Shown here: positions 44,756 to 54,360 of the stretch, piece by piece
How the letters are laid out: each line of letters opens with the position of its first letter
Numbering within the stretch: position 1 is the first letter of the stretch
Assembly: GCF_033954455.1 (NCBI RefSeq)
Contig: NZ_CP121473.1
Location: forward strand, 3,892,501-3,956,500
DNA from: Thiorhodovibrio litoralis
GTDB taxonomy: Bacteria > Pseudomonadota > Gammaproteobacteria > Chromatiales > Chromatiaceae
Length of the DNA stretch: 64,000 bases
Reading direction: 5' to 3'
Program-made: the position numbers and the translations under genes
The notes under the pieces: model-generated
The model's database searches: none
Seen by the model: the letters and a program-made list of their open reading frames with translations, nothing else
Told to the model about the DNA's origin: nothing

Positions 44756-47170
44756 TCAGCCGTCGACCTCGGCCGTCTGTTGGGTCTTGTTGGCACGACT
44801 GGCCCCGCCCGTCTCTGGCGCGCTGCTTGATTGCTCAGCATCAGCATTGTCCAAGTTCGCTTCATCCGCCGCCGCCACATAGCCGCATTCCTTTTGCGGG
44901 CAAGCAAACTGGGCGCCCTTGGACTTGGTCACCTTGAGCGTCAGCACCGGCCAGCTGCACTGCGGGCAGGGCTGGGCCAGGGGCTCGTTCCAGACCGCGT
45001 AGTCGCATTTTGGATAGGTGGAGCAAGAGTAGAACACCTTGCCGCGACGCGAGCGTTTCTTCTGCAAGCTGCCCTTGTTGCACTTGGGGCAGGCGACCCC
45101 CGTATCCTCGGGCTTCTCCAGCGGCTCGATATGGCGGCACTTGGGGTAGCCGCTGCAGCCGATGAACTTGCCGTAACGCCCGCGCTTGATTTCCAAGGGC
45201 GAACCACAGTCGGGGCAGGTGCGCCCCTCGACGATCTCCGGCTCCTTGGCCGCCGCGTCGCCGTCCTGATGCAGATCGCGGGTGTAGCTGCACTCCGGGT
45301 AGTTGGTGCAGCCAATAAAGAGCCCGTTGCGGCCGAGGCGCTTGGACAGCTGCCCTCCGCACTCGGGGCATTTCTCGTCGATGGCCTCCTGGGTCACCTC
45401 ACTGCGCTGGACGTTTTCCTGGGTGTAATCCACCCGCTCCTTGAACGCCTTCCAGAACTGCTCAAGCACCGGAATCCAGTCGCCCTCCCCGCGCGAGACG
45501 GCATCGAGGGAGTCCTCAAGCCGGGCGGTGAAGTCGTAATCCACATAGGAGGTGAAATGCGCGGTGAGGAACTTGTTGACCACCCGCCCCACATCGCTCG
45601 GCATGAAGCGCTTGTTATCGAGCGTCACATACTCGCGATCCTGCAATGTGGAGATAATCGAGGCATAGGTCGACGGCCGCCCGATGCCGAATTCCTCCAG
45701 CGCCTTGACCAAGGATGCCTCCGAGTAGCGCGGCGGCGGCTCGGTGAAGTGCTGCTCGGGGCGTATTGCCAGCAGATCGACCAGTTCGCCTTCCTCGAGC
45801 GCCGGCAACATGCGTTCTTCGTCATCCTCGGCCTGCTTGCTGTCATCACGGCCTTCGAGATAGACGCGCATGAAGCCGGGCTCGGCGACGGTCGAGCCGG
45901 TGGCGCGGAAGCGAATCCCCTCGGGCGCGTCGGGCCTGCCGGCGCTCAGCACAATAGCCACCTGATTGATCAGCGCATGCGCCATCTGGCAGGCCAGGGT
46001 GCGCTTCCAGACCAGTTCGTACAGGCGGAATTGCTCGGAGCTCAGATGCGCGCGCACCGCCTTGGGCTCACGCAAGATGGACGTGGGGCGCACCGCCTCG
46101 TGCGCCTCCTGGGCGTTCTTTGCCTTGGTCTTAAACAGGCGCGGCTTATCGGGCAGATGTTTGGTGTCGTAGCGTTCGGTAACGTAAGCCCGGATTTCAT
46201 CCAGCGCCTCTTGCGCAAGATTGACCGAGTCGGTACGCATGTAGGTGATCAGACCCACGGCCTCACCGCCCAGATCGACACCCTCGTACAATTGCTGAGC
46301 GACGCGCATGGTGCGTTGCGCGGTGAAGCCGAGCTTGCGCGCTGCCTCCTGCTGCAAGGTTGAGGTAATAAAGGGCGGCGCCGGGTTGCGCTTGCGCTGC
46401 TTGCGCTCGACCTGATCGACATGCAGCTTGCCTTGGGCCGCATCGGCGATGCGCTTTTCGGCATCCGCCGCCTGCTCGCCATTGACGATACTGAACTGCT
46501 CGACCTTCTCCCCGCCCAACTCCACCAGCTTGGCGCTGAAGGGTTTGGGCTCCTTGGCTGCCTCGGGCTTGGCCACATCGGCATCGACGCTCCAATACTC
46601 GCGACTGACGAAGGCCTCGATCTCGTTCTCACGCTCGCAAATCAACCGCAGCGCCGGGCTCTGCACGCGCCCGGCAGACAGACCGCGACGGATCTTCTTC
46701 CACAGCAGCGGCGAGAGGTTGAAGCCGACCAGATAATCGAGCGCGCGCCGAGCCTGCTGGGCATTGACCAAATCGACCGACAGCTCGCGCGGGTTGGCCA
46801 CCGCGTCCTGCACCGCGTTCTTGGTAATCTCGTTGAAAACCACGCGGTAGACCGGGCGCTTTCCAATCTGGCGGCGCTTTTTCAGCAGCTCATACAGATG
46901 CCAGGAAATCGCCTCGCCTTCGCGGTCCGGGTCAGTTGCGAGATAGAGCGCATCGGCATTCTTGAGCTTTTTGGCGATGGCCTGGACGTGCTTCTCGTTG
47001 CGCTCGATGACCTGGTACTTCATCTCAAAGCCATGCTCGGTATCGACCGCGCCCTCCTTGGGCACCAGGTCGCGCACATGGCCGTAGGAGGCCAGGACCT
47101 CAAATTCCTTGCCGAGATATTTCTCGATCGTCTTGGCTTTGGCGGGGGATTCGACGATGACCAGATTCAT
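44756..47170 (-). CDS. topA: DNA topoisomerase I
   Basis: 804 residues from ATG 47170 (MNLVIVESPAKAKTIEKYLG). Toprim Asp pair in LATDPDREGEAI; active-site Tyr in GLITYMRTDSVNL (~311). The C-terminus carries four Cys4 zinc-ribbon motifs: CPECGG...CTNYPEC, CPDCGS...CSGYPKC, CPKCNK...CSTYPKC, CPQCSW...CPQKEC. Relaxes negative supercoils. The frame is open upstream to 47482, but that part has no family similarity. Confidence 0.96.
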   Translation of the reverse strand: MNLVIVESPAKAKTIEKYLGKEFEVLASYGHVRDLVPKEGAVDTEHGFEMKYQVIERNEKHVQAIAKKLKNADALYLATDPDREGEAISWHLYELLKKRRQIGKRPVYRVVFNEITKNAVQDAVANPRELSVDLVNAQQARRALDYLVGFNLSPLLWKKIRRGLSAGRVQSPALRLICERENEIEAFVSREYWSVDADVAKPEAAKEPKPFSAKLVELGGEKVEQFSIVNGEQAADAEKRIADAAQGKLHVDQVERKQRKRNPAPPFITSTLQQEAARKLGFTAQRTMRVAQQLYEGVDLGGEAVGLITYMRTDSVNLAQEALDEIRAYVTERYDTKHLPDKPRLFKTKAKNAQEAHEAVRPTSILREPKAVRAHLSSEQFRLYELVWKRTLACQMAHALINQVAIVLSAGRPDAPEGIRFRATGSTVAEPGFMRVYLEGRDDSKQAEDDEERMLPALEEGELVDLLAIRPEQHFTEPPPRYSEASLVKALEEFGIGRPSTYASIISTLQDREYVTLDNKRFMPSDVGRVVNKFLTAHFTSYVDYDFTARLEDSLDAVSRGEGDWIPVLEQFWKAFKERVDYTQENVQRSEVTQEAIDEKCPECGGQLSKRLGRNGLFIGCTNYPECSYTRDLHQDGDAAAKEPEIVEGRTCPDCGSPLEIKRGRYGKFIGCSGYPKCRHIEPLEKPEDTGVACPKCNKGSLQKKRSRRGKVFYSCSTYPKCDYAVWNEPLAQPCPQCSWPVLTLKVTKSKGAQFACPQKECGYVAAADEANLDNADAEQSSSAPETGGASRANKTQQTAEVDG

Positions 47171-47379
47171 GAAAGCTTCCGTTGGCTCGGCTGGAGCATA
47201 AGAGATCGCCGCCGGGGCGGCGCTGTCCTTATCAGGAAAGACGAAGCCGACGCGTACGTCAAGGGATAGAGTGAGATTTACCGCCCTTGTTCTCGGGCGG
47301 ATCGGCTGCGCCAGCCATGCGCCGGTGCGGAGAATTGGGGGAAACGCTGCCGAAGCAGCCCGCGCGAGCGCGGCGAGCT

Positions 47380-47856
47380 TCAGTGCAGGTAGGCGGGCGC
47401 CTCGTCGTAGACCATGTCTTCCATCTGGAAGAAGGCCTGCTCCTGGCCGGGGCGGTTCATCAGCACCAGCAGGACGATCCACTTGAGCTCCTCGACCGAG
47501 ACCGCTGCCTGGCGAATGGCCAGGGCGCGGTCGATGACCAGCTCGCGGCTGACTGGATCGAGAATGCCGGTTTGTTCGAGAAACATCAGCAGGCTGCAGC
47601 CCTCGACATCAAGCTTGCGCTGCTCGGGCTCGGTATAGACGCGCATGGAGCCGCCGCTGGGCGAGACGCCATCACCGGTGCCCATGCTGCTGGCAAGCTC
47701 ATCGAGCCAGTTCAGTGCCTGGGAGATTTCCATGGTGCCGAAACCGGCCTGACTGAGCTCCTGTTCAAGCTCGTGTTGGTCGATGGGAGTGGATTCCTCG
47801 CCGGCCATGTAGTTCTCGAACAGATAAATCAGGACATCGACCATGGTTTCAGACAT
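47380..47856 (-). CDS. smg: Smg protein (DUF494)
   Basis: 158 residues: MSETMVDVLIYLFENYM, LSQAGFGTMEISQALNWL, LEQTGILDPVSRELVIDRA and LKWIVLLVLMNRP identify the Smg/DUF494 family. It is conserved next to dprA in gammaproteobacteria, role unclear. Followed by a 209-bp gap before topA that contains a CCGCCC/GGGCGG hairpin without a T-tract. Confidence 0.93.
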   Translation of the reverse strand: MSETMVDVLIYLFENYMAGEESTPIDQHELEQELSQAGFGTMEISQALNWLDELASSMGTGDGVSPSGGSMRVYTEPEQRKLDVEGCSLLMFLEQTGILDPVSRELVIDRALAIRQAAVSVEELKWIVLLVLMNRPGQEQAFFQMEDMVYDEAPAYLH

Positions 47857-47954
47857 GCGTTACCTCAAACTTCGGCTGCTGCACCATTCTACCGGCAAGG
47901 CCGGCGCGCGGCGACAGAAAAAAACCACTGCTTACCCAGTATCCCTATTAGCCT

Positions 47955-49085
47955 TCACGTGCGGCTGTAACGCCCGCCAGGATGCGCGCTGATCAAGCCT
48001 TCCAGCTCAAGCAGCAGCAAGGTGGAAGACACCTCGCGCGCTGGCATCCCGCTGCGCGCAATCAGCTCGTCCGCGCTGATCGGATCATAGCCAAGCAGCT
48101 CCAGCAGCTTGCGCTGATCGGCATCGAGACCGTCCGCCGCCGACGCAGCGCCCTCGGACGCCCCGGCAAGGTCCGTCAGTGGCTTGAGCTGCGGCAGCAG
48201 CTCCTCGAGCAGTTGATCGGTGCTGTCGATCAACTTGGCGCCGTCGCGAATCAGCGCATGGCAACCACGCGCCAGCGGGTTGTGAATGGAGCCAGGAAAC
48301 GCGAACACATCCCGCCCCTGCTCGACCGCATGCCGGGCGGTGATCAGCGAGCCGCTGCGCGGCGCGGCCTCGGTGACCAGCACGCCCAGACTCAGGCCAC
48401 TGATAATGCGATTGCGACGTGGGAAGTTGCTGGCATGCGGTCCCACGCCGGGCGAAAATTCCGTCACCAGTGCCCCCGCCTCGGCAATGCGATGCGCCAG
48501 GTCGCGATTCCTGCTCGGGTAAATGCGATCCGGCCCTGTTCCGAGCACGGCGATGGTGCGCCCGCTACTCAAAGCCCCCCAGTGCGCGGCACTGTCGACC
48601 CCCATGGCCAACCCGCTGGTGATCGTCAGCCCCAGTGCGGCCAGCGCAGCGGCGAACTCGCGTGTGGTCTCAGCACCGCTGCTGGTTGGATTGCGGCTGC
48701 CGACAATGCCGAGCTGAGGCTCTTGCAGAACAGACAGATCGCCAACGCCGAACAGCAATGTTGGCGCACCGGCAACCTCGGCCAGCTGGGATGGGTAGGC
48801 CGGGTCGGAGAGCGCCAACAGCCAGTTCCCCGCCTGCTCGGCCCAGTCCAGCGTCTGGTCAACTCGCTGCCAGTCGGGTCGGGCGAGTGCAGCCACGACC
48901 TCGCCCGGTAAGCCGAGCTCGCGCCACAAACGCTCGCCCGCGCTTAGAGCAGCCTGCGCGCCACCACAGCGCGACAGCAGGCGGTCGATGCGCCGCGGCC
49001 CAAGACCTGAGGTCTGTACCAGCGCGATCAGCGCCCGCAAATCGGCAGTGCCTAGCTCCGCCGGAGCCATCATGGGTGCCATCAT
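47955..49085 (-). CDS. dprA: DNA-processing protein DprA/Smf
   Basis: 376 residues. SAM-like N-terminal domain (LVQTSGLGPRRIDRLLSRCGG), Rossmann domain with IVGSRNPTSSGAE and TSGLAMGVDSAAHWGAL, and a C-terminal winged helix (LLELLGYDPISADELIARSGM). Loads RecA on incoming single-stranded DNA during transformation. Exact start uncertain among three nearby Met codons. Confidence 0.94.
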   Translation of the reverse strand: MMAPMMAPAELGTADLRALIALVQTSGLGPRRIDRLLSRCGGAQAALSAGERLWRELGLPGEVVAALARPDWQRVDQTLDWAEQAGNWLLALSDPAYPSQLAEVAGAPTLLFGVGDLSVLQEPQLGIVGSRNPTSSGAETTREFAAALAALGLTITSGLAMGVDSAAHWGALSSGRTIAVLGTGPDRIYPSRNRDLAHRIAEAGALVTEFSPGVGPHASNFPRRNRIISGLSLGVLVTEAAPRSGSLITARHAVEQGRDVFAFPGSIHNPLARGCHALIRDGAKLIDSTDQLLEELLPQLKPLTDLAGASEGAASAADGLDADQRKLLELLGYDPISADELIARSGMPAREVSSTLLLLELEGLISAHPGGRYSRT

Positions 49086-49118
49086 CCCGGACAGGCAAGG
49101 CAGCGCGTGGCACGCACC

Positions 49119-50390
49119 CTATTGCGGCGGCGCCGATACAAGGTTGCCGACATGGATCGCGGCGCTCGCGGTCATGATGAGCGCGAAGCTCACCCGCGGG
49201 AAGGTGCGAAACACCATGGCCGTTCCTGCCGGTAAATTGGGCACGACATAGTTATCAGTCTTCTTGCGCGCCTCGACATGCAGCGGCAGCGGGGCGTTAT
49301 CGTCGAGCTGATTGCGCCTCCAGCCAGTGATTTCCCAGTCTCCGTACCAAAACTCTGACTTCAGCGGGCTGTCGTTGCGCCAGTTCCACTCGTCCTTTTG
49401 TGACTTGACGTTATCGCGCGCCAGATTGCCGCCGCGATAGACACCAAACACGTCTCCCACCTGAACATTATTGTCGCTGCCGCGGTCGATCACTACCACA
49501 TCATACTGACCGATCTGGGACACACCGTTCATCACCGAGATGATATGGCCCCTGAGCGCCTCGCTCACCGGACGCGGGATGAAGGCGCGAAGTGGTTTTT
49601 CCTGCTCAGCGGCGCGCAAACGGTCGCCCGGGGCGGACTGCAGCGCCATGCGGGTGATTTTCAGCGTGGCCGGATCACCGCTCTGTAACAGCTCGGCGCT
49701 GCCGACATAAGCCGCCTCAAAGCCCAGGCGCTCGCCGGTTTCATAGTCGAGAAATTCCTTGCCGGGGCGGAGAATTTCCCAGCGCGTTCCGGGCTCGGCG
49801 AAGATGCTGCGCACGAAGACCATGTCGCCCACGCCGCCGAGGGCGCGATTGTCCGGAAAACCGACTACATAGGGCGCAGCATCGATTGCCTCCTTCTCCG
49901 CCACCACCGGGCGCGACAGGAAGGGCCCCACGGCGCTGACCGGTATCGTCGGGATGGCGGCGTCGAGTTGCTCGGTGCGCACCCGCGGCTGCAGGCGCAC
50001 CACACGCATGCCGTTCTCCACGCGCACGCGCGGCTCGCCACCGTGGTAAGTGACGGTCAGCACATCGCCCGGGTAAATCAAATTGGGATTCGCCACCCCG
50101 GGGTTCTCCTGCCAGATCTCGCGCCAGCGCCAGGGCGCGTCCAGATAGCGCGAGGCGATGTTCCAGAGCGTATCGCCCGACTTGACCGTGTAGCGCTCGG
50201 GGTGATCCGGTCGCAGCTCAACCGCGCCAGCGCTAACGATGGCCAGCAAGGAAAGGATCAGCAGCGTAGCTGCCGTCGCGCTTAGCCGCCGCCAGCGCGG
50301 CCGGAATTGCTGAATTTGGGATGACCGGGTTTGGAATGGGCGGATTCGGGTTAACCCGAGTTGAACCACTAGCCGAATGTTCCCCAGCAT
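49119..50390 (-). CDS. LysM-domain exported protein
   Basis: 423 residues from ATG 50390, preceded by CAGGAGG. A hydrophobic signal (TAATLLILSLLAIVSAGA) follows a basic N-terminus. LysM peptidoglycan-binding domain: YTVKSGDTLWNIASRYLDAPWRWREIW. The remaining ~300 residues (for example VGDMVFVRS, VQVGDVFGVYRGG) are conserved in the LysM proteins found divergent from def. Likely periplasmic. Confidence 0.88.
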   Translation of the reverse strand: MLGNIRLVVQLGLTRIRPFQTRSSQIQQFRPRWRRLSATAATLLILSLLAIVSAGAVELRPDHPERYTVKSGDTLWNIASRYLDAPWRWREIWQENPGVANPNLIYPGDVLTVTYHGGEPRVRVENGMRVVRLQPRVRTEQLDAAIPTIPVSAVGPFLSRPVVAEKEAIDAAPYVVGFPDNRALGGVGDMVFVRSIFAEPGTRWEILRPGKEFLDYETGERLGFEAAYVGSAELLQSGDPATLKITRMALQSAPGDRLRAAEQEKPLRAFIPRPVSEALRGHIISVMNGVSQIGQYDVVVIDRGSDNNVQVGDVFGVYRGGNLARDNVKSQKDEWNWRNDSPLKSEFWYGDWEITGWRRNQLDDNAPLPLHVEARKKTDNYVVPNLPAGTAMVFRTFPRVSFALIMTASAAIHVGNLVSAPPQ

Positions 50391-50543
50391 GACGCCTCCT
50401 GACGGTGTTTCTGTCGTCCGACCAGGATCGCGGCCGGAACCTGACTCGATGCCTCGCCTGCCCATTTTAATCATGGTGTATCATCTCGATATTAGCATTA
50501 AGAGAAAATCTTACCAGTTTTCTGAAGAAAAGAGTTCAACTCC

Positions 50544-51095
50544 ATGGCGAAACTCGAAATCCTGACCTTCCCCGATCCCCGCTTGAGAAAGCATGCAGAA
50601 ACCGTCGCGCAGGTCGACCAGCGCGTGCGCGACATTGTCGATGATATGCTCGAGACCATGTATGCCGCGCCCGGCATCGGCCTTGCGGCCATTCAGGTTG
50701 GCATCGCCAAGCGCATCGTCGTCATCGATATCTCGGAGAACCACGATACGCCGGTGGTGCTGATCAACCCGGAAATTTTTGCCCGCGAAGGCGAAGAGGA
50801 AATGGACGAAGGCTGCCTATCAGTGCCTGGCTACTTCGAGACCGTCCAGCGCGCCGAGCGCGTGCGGGTGCGCGCGTTAAACCGCGACGGCGAGCCGTTC
50901 GAGCTCGACGCCGACGGCCTGCTCGCGGTCTGCATCCAGCACGAGGTCGATCACCTTGAGGGCAAGCTCTTTGTTGATTATCTCTCGAGTCTCAAGCGCC
51001 AGCGCATCCGCCGCAAGCTCGAGAAGGAGCAGCGCGCGCCGCGCCAGCCTCCGCGCCCAGCCTCGACCGTGGCGCAACAGCAAGCCACCATCTGA
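50544..51095 (+). CDS. def: Peptide deformylase
   Basis: 183 residues. All three motifs are present: [18 protein letters not shown] and QHEVDHLEG (Fe ligands Cys, His, His). Removes the N-formyl group from nascent proteins. First gene of def-fmt-rsmB. A C-terminal ~20-residue Arg/Pro/Gln tail is extra. Confidence 0.96.
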   Translation: MAKLEILTFPDPRLRKHAETVAQVDQRVRDIVDDMLETMYAAPGIGLAAIQVGIAKRIVVIDISENHDTPVVLINPEIFAREGEEEMDEGCLSVPGYFETVQRAERVRVRALNRDGEPFELDADGLLAVCIQHEVDHLEGKLFVDYLSSLKRQRIRRKLEKEQRAPRQPPRPASTVAQQQATI

Positions 51096-51225
51096 GCTGG
51101 CTGCAACCAACGGGCGCCGCGAGCGCCCGAAGCACTTCGCCTAAGCTCGTCCGCCCCCCTCCTCCGAACAGCGATCAAAAAAATGGCTGTTCGGTTAGTG
51201 GTCCCATGCTCGTTCAGGTATTGCC

Positions 51226-52167
51226 ATGTCCGCACCCAAACCGCCGCTGCTGTTCGCCGGCACGCCTGAATTCGCGCGACCGGCCCTCGACGCCCTGCTT
51301 GCCGCCGGCTACCCGATCGCATCGGTGTATACCCAGCCCGACCGCCCGGCTGGGCGCGGGCGCAAGCTGCAGCCAAGCCCGGTCAAGCAGGCGGCTCTCG
51401 CAGCCGGACTCAGCGTGGAGCAGCCCACCAGCTTCAAGGACCCGAGCGTGATCGCGCGACTCAGAGACAAGCAGGCCGAGTTGATGGTGGTGATTGCCTA
51501 CGGGCTACTGCTGCCGCCAGCGGTCCTTGACGCGCCGACATTGGGCTGTCTGAACATCCATGCCTCGCTGCTGCCACGCTGGCGCGGCGCCGCCCCGATA
51601 CAGCGTGCGATCCTTGCCGGCGACAGCCGCACCGGCGTGGAGCTCATGCAGATGGATCAGGGGCTGGACACCGGTCCAGTGTTCGCGCGGGCCGAGACCG
51701 AGATCAGCGCCTCCGATACCGGCCGCAGCCTGCACGACCGCCTCGCCGCCCTCGGTGCCGAACTGCTGATCGACACTTTGCCGGACATTCTTGCCGGACG
51801 AATCCAGCCGCAACCCCAACCGGCTGAAGGCGCCTGCTACGCGCGCAAGCTGGCTAAGGATGAGGCACTAATCGACTGGACCCAGAACGAGGTCGAGATC
51901 GGCCGGCGCATCCGTGCCTTCAATCCCTGGCCGGTGGCCCAAACCCGCCTCGGGGATGAGACCATCCGCCTGTGGGCCGCCGCGCCTGAGCCGCTGAGCA
52001 CCGCGCACGCGCCGGGCGACATCCTCAGCGCCGACAAGTCCGGCATTCTGGTGGCCACGGGCAGCGGTGCCCTGCGCATCCTTGAACTGCAGCCACCCGG
52101 CAAGCGCGCGATGTCAGCGGCGGATTTTCTCAATGCCCGAAAGATTCATGGCGCACGCTTTGGCTAA
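51226..52167 (+). CDS. fmt: Methionyl-tRNA formyltransferase
   Basis: 313 residues. LLFAGTPEFARPALDALL, YTQPDRPAGRGRKLQPSPVK and catalytic NIHASLLPRWRGAAPIQRAI (Asn-His) plus MDQGLDTGPVF. The C-terminal OB domain includes RAFNPWPVA. The end overlaps the rsmB start by ~20 bp. Confidence 0.96.
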   Translation: MSAPKPPLLFAGTPEFARPALDALLAAGYPIASVYTQPDRPAGRGRKLQPSPVKQAALAAGLSVEQPTSFKDPSVIARLRDKQAELMVVIAYGLLLPPAVLDAPTLGCLNIHASLLPRWRGAAPIQRAILAGDSRTGVELMQMDQGLDTGPVFARAETEISASDTGRSLHDRLAALGAELLIDTLPDILAGRIQPQPQPAEGACYARKLAKDEALIDWTQNEVEIGRRIRAFNPWPVAQTRLGDETIRLWAAAPEPLSTAHAPGDILSADKSGILVATGSGALRILELQPPGKRAMSAADFLNARKIHGARFG

Positions 52168-53692
52168 AGCACCCGCCGCTGGCAAACCGAGCCGCCGCCG
52201 ACCGCGCCCAACTCGTGGCCTAGGCTCGGGCGCGAATGCTGGTTCGGGCCCTGGCGCTCAAGTCCGCGCGACCGCGGCTCAGGTGCTGACACAGGTTTTG
52301 GAGCGGGGACGCTCGCTGACAGCGGCACTGGCCCCCTACAGTTCGCCCCTCCACACGTCCCCCGATAGCGCTGCACCGGCCGCGACCAATGCTTCCCCCA
52401 ACAACGGCTCTGGCAGCGCCAGCGACTCCACTGGTGACTCCTTTGCTAGCCCCCGCAACAACAGCCAAGACAAAGCCGCCGGCGCACAGCTAACGGCACG
52501 CGACCTGCCGCTCCTGCAGGAGCTTTGCTTCGGCGTTCTGCGCACGCTGCCGCGCCTCGACGCCCTGATCGCGCTGCTGCTGCAGCGCCCGCTGAAGGCC
52601 CGCGATCAGGACCTGCGCTGCCTGCTGCGCGTCGGTCTCTATCAGCTCGACGCCCTCGCTATGCCCGATCATGCCGCCGTCGCGGCCACCGTCGGTGCCA
52701 GCGCGGTACTCGACAAAGCCTGGGCACGGGGGCTGTTGAACGCCACCCTGAGGCGCTTTCTGCGCGAGCGCGATGCACTATGCGAGCATGTCGCGCAGGA
52801 TGAAACCGCTACCACCCTGTTTCCACCCTGGCTGCTCGCGCGCCTGCGGCGGGCCTGGCCCGATGACTGGCAGCAGGTGGTCGCGGCCAGCAATACCCGG
52901 GCGCCAATGTTCCTGCGCGTCAATCCGCTGCGCATTGAGCGCGAAGCCTATCGCGCCCAACTGACTGCCACCGGCATCGCCGCCACGGCCATCGCAGACT
53001 GCCCACACGGCCTTCAATTACACACACCTATCCCCGTCAGCCAGCTGCCCGGCTTCCGCGACGGGCTGGTGTCGGTCCAGGATGCCGGCGCCCAGCGGGC
53101 CGCGCCCCTGCTCAAGCTGCTGCCCGGTCAGCGGGTGCTGGATGCCTGTGCCGCACCTGGCAACAAAACCGCGCATCAGCAGGAGTTGTCCGACAACCGT
53201 CTTGAGCTCCTGGCATTGGATCAAGACCCATCCCGCGTGCAAAGCCTCACCGCCAACCTCGCCCGCCTGAAGCTGCGCGCCGATATCCGCCAGGCCGATG
53301 CCACGGCGCCGCGCGGCGACTGGGCCGAGCAGCGTTATGATCGCATCCTGCTCGACGCGCCCTGCTCCGTTACCGGGGTCATCCGCCGCCATCCAGACAT
53401 CAAGTGGCTGCGTCGCGATGCCGATATCGCTGCGCTCGCCGACACCCAGACCCGGCTGCTCGAGGCGCTCTGGCCGTTGCTTGCCCCTCAGGGCGTCCTT
53501 CTTTACGTGACATGTTCCCTGCTGCCGGAGGAAAATGAGCAGCAGATCGCCGCCTTTCTCACGCGCCACGACGACGCCCACGAAGACCCGATCGCCGCTG
53601 ACTGGGGCCTGGCACGCAGCCACGGCCGCCAACTGCTGCCACGCGAGGACGGCAGCGACGGTTTTTTCTTCGCCCGACTGGTCAAGGAATGA
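52148..53692 (+). CDS. rsmB: 16S rRNA (m5C967) methyltransferase RsmB with low-complexity insert
   Basis: 514 residues from ATG 52148 (52133 also possible). NusB-like N-terminal domain (LLQELCFGVLRTLPRLDAL, AALAPY) is interrupted by a ~55-residue Ser/Ala/Asn/Gly insert (codons ~52335-52495). Methylase domain: VLDACAAPGNKTAH (usually GGKT), LDAPCSVTGVIRRHPDIKWLR, and catalytic Cys in VTCSLLPEENE. The N-terminus also has an Arg/Gly-rich stretch. Confidence 0.94.
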   Translation: MAHALAKAPAAGKPSRRRPRPTRGLGSGANAGSGPGAQVRATAAQVLTQVLERGRSLTAALAPYSSPLHTSPDSAAPAATNASPNNGSGSASDSTGDSFASPRNNSQDKAAGAQLTARDLPLLQELCFGVLRTLPRLDALIALLLQRPLKARDQDLRCLLRVGLYQLDALAMPDHAAVAATVGASAVLDKAWARGLLNATLRRFLRERDALCEHVAQDETATTLFPPWLLARLRRAWPDDWQQVVAASNTRAPMFLRVNPLRIEREAYRAQLTATGIAATAIADCPHGLQLHTPIPVSQLPGFRDGLVSVQDAGAQRAAPLLKLLPGQRVLDACAAPGNKTAHQQELSDNRLELLALDQDPSRVQSLTANLARLKLRADIRQADATAPRGDWAEQRYDRILLDAPCSVTGVIRRHPDIKWLRRDADIAALADTQTRLLEALWPLLAPQGVLLYVTCSLLPEENEQQIAAFLTRHDDAHEDPIAADWGLARSHGRQLLPREDGSDGFFFARLVKE

Positions 53693-54330
53693 CATTGAAG
53701 CACGCACCACAAGCCCACTTTCGGGTCTCCAGGGTCTCCCATTTCGCGCAACCGCGGCCAAGCCGCATCCTAAAGCGCGGATGGCTGGCTGCCGTGGCGC
53801 TTGCCTTTTTGACCGCTTTCAGCACACTCACTGCTGCCAGCGCTGACTTCAAGGTCATCAGCGCCAGCACCCGCCTGGAAGACGGCCACTTCTTGCTCGA
53901 CACCCGCATCGATTATGAATTCAGCGACAGGGCACTTGAGGCGTTGGATAACGGCGTACCGCTAACGCTTCTGGTGCACATCCAGGTGCGGCCGGCCAAG
54001 TCCTGGGTCTGGACCCCGAGCCTGGTCGATCAGTCGTTTCGCTACCGCATCCGCTACAAGCCGCTGTCGGAATCCTATCTGGTCACGCAGTTGCCGGGCA
54101 CCAACGGGCGCAGTTATGTCAGCCGCGATGCCGCGATCGATGCCCTGGGCGACATCCGCGACCTGCACTTGCTCAACCGCGACCGCCTCAAGCCCGGCAC
54201 CGACTACGAGGTGCAAATTCGCGTCTCGCTGGACGTGGAGCAGCTGCCGCTGCCGCTGCGCCCGACGGCCTACCTGCATCCAGCCTGGAAGCAATCCAGC
54301 GACTGGACGCACTGGCCACTCGAGCCCTGA
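53689..54330 (+). CDS. DUF4390 exported protein
   Basis: 213 residues; the ATG overlaps the rsmB stop (ATGA). Signal or anchor AAVALAFLTAFSTLTAASA near 35-53, then DUF4390 with LLDTRIDYEFSDRALEALDNGVPLTLLVHIQV and a C-terminal PTAYLHPAW. It lies between rsmB and ntrY, as in other gammaproteobacteria; function unknown. Confidence 0.88.
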   Translation: MTLKHAPQAHFRVSRVSHFAQPRPSRILKRGWLAAVALAFLTAFSTLTAASADFKVISASTRLEDGHFLLDTRIDYEFSDRALEALDNGVPLTLLVHIQVRPAKSWVWTPSLVDQSFRYRIRYKPLSESYLVTQLPGTNGRSYVSRDAAIDALGDIRDLHLLNRDRLKPGTDYEVQIRVSLDVEQLPLPLRPTAYLHPAWKQSSDWTHWPLEP

Positions 54331-54360
54331 GCTCGGCACCCAGCCGCCGCATACTGGTCC

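Noticed and set aside
44831-46363. 510-codon plus-strand frame opposite topA
   Set aside because: Composition (Leu/Gly/Arg/Ala-rich) and position fit an antisense artefact of topA.
47281-47300. Terminator between smg and topA
   Set aside because: CCGCCC/GGGCGG hairpin lacks a T-tract on either strand.
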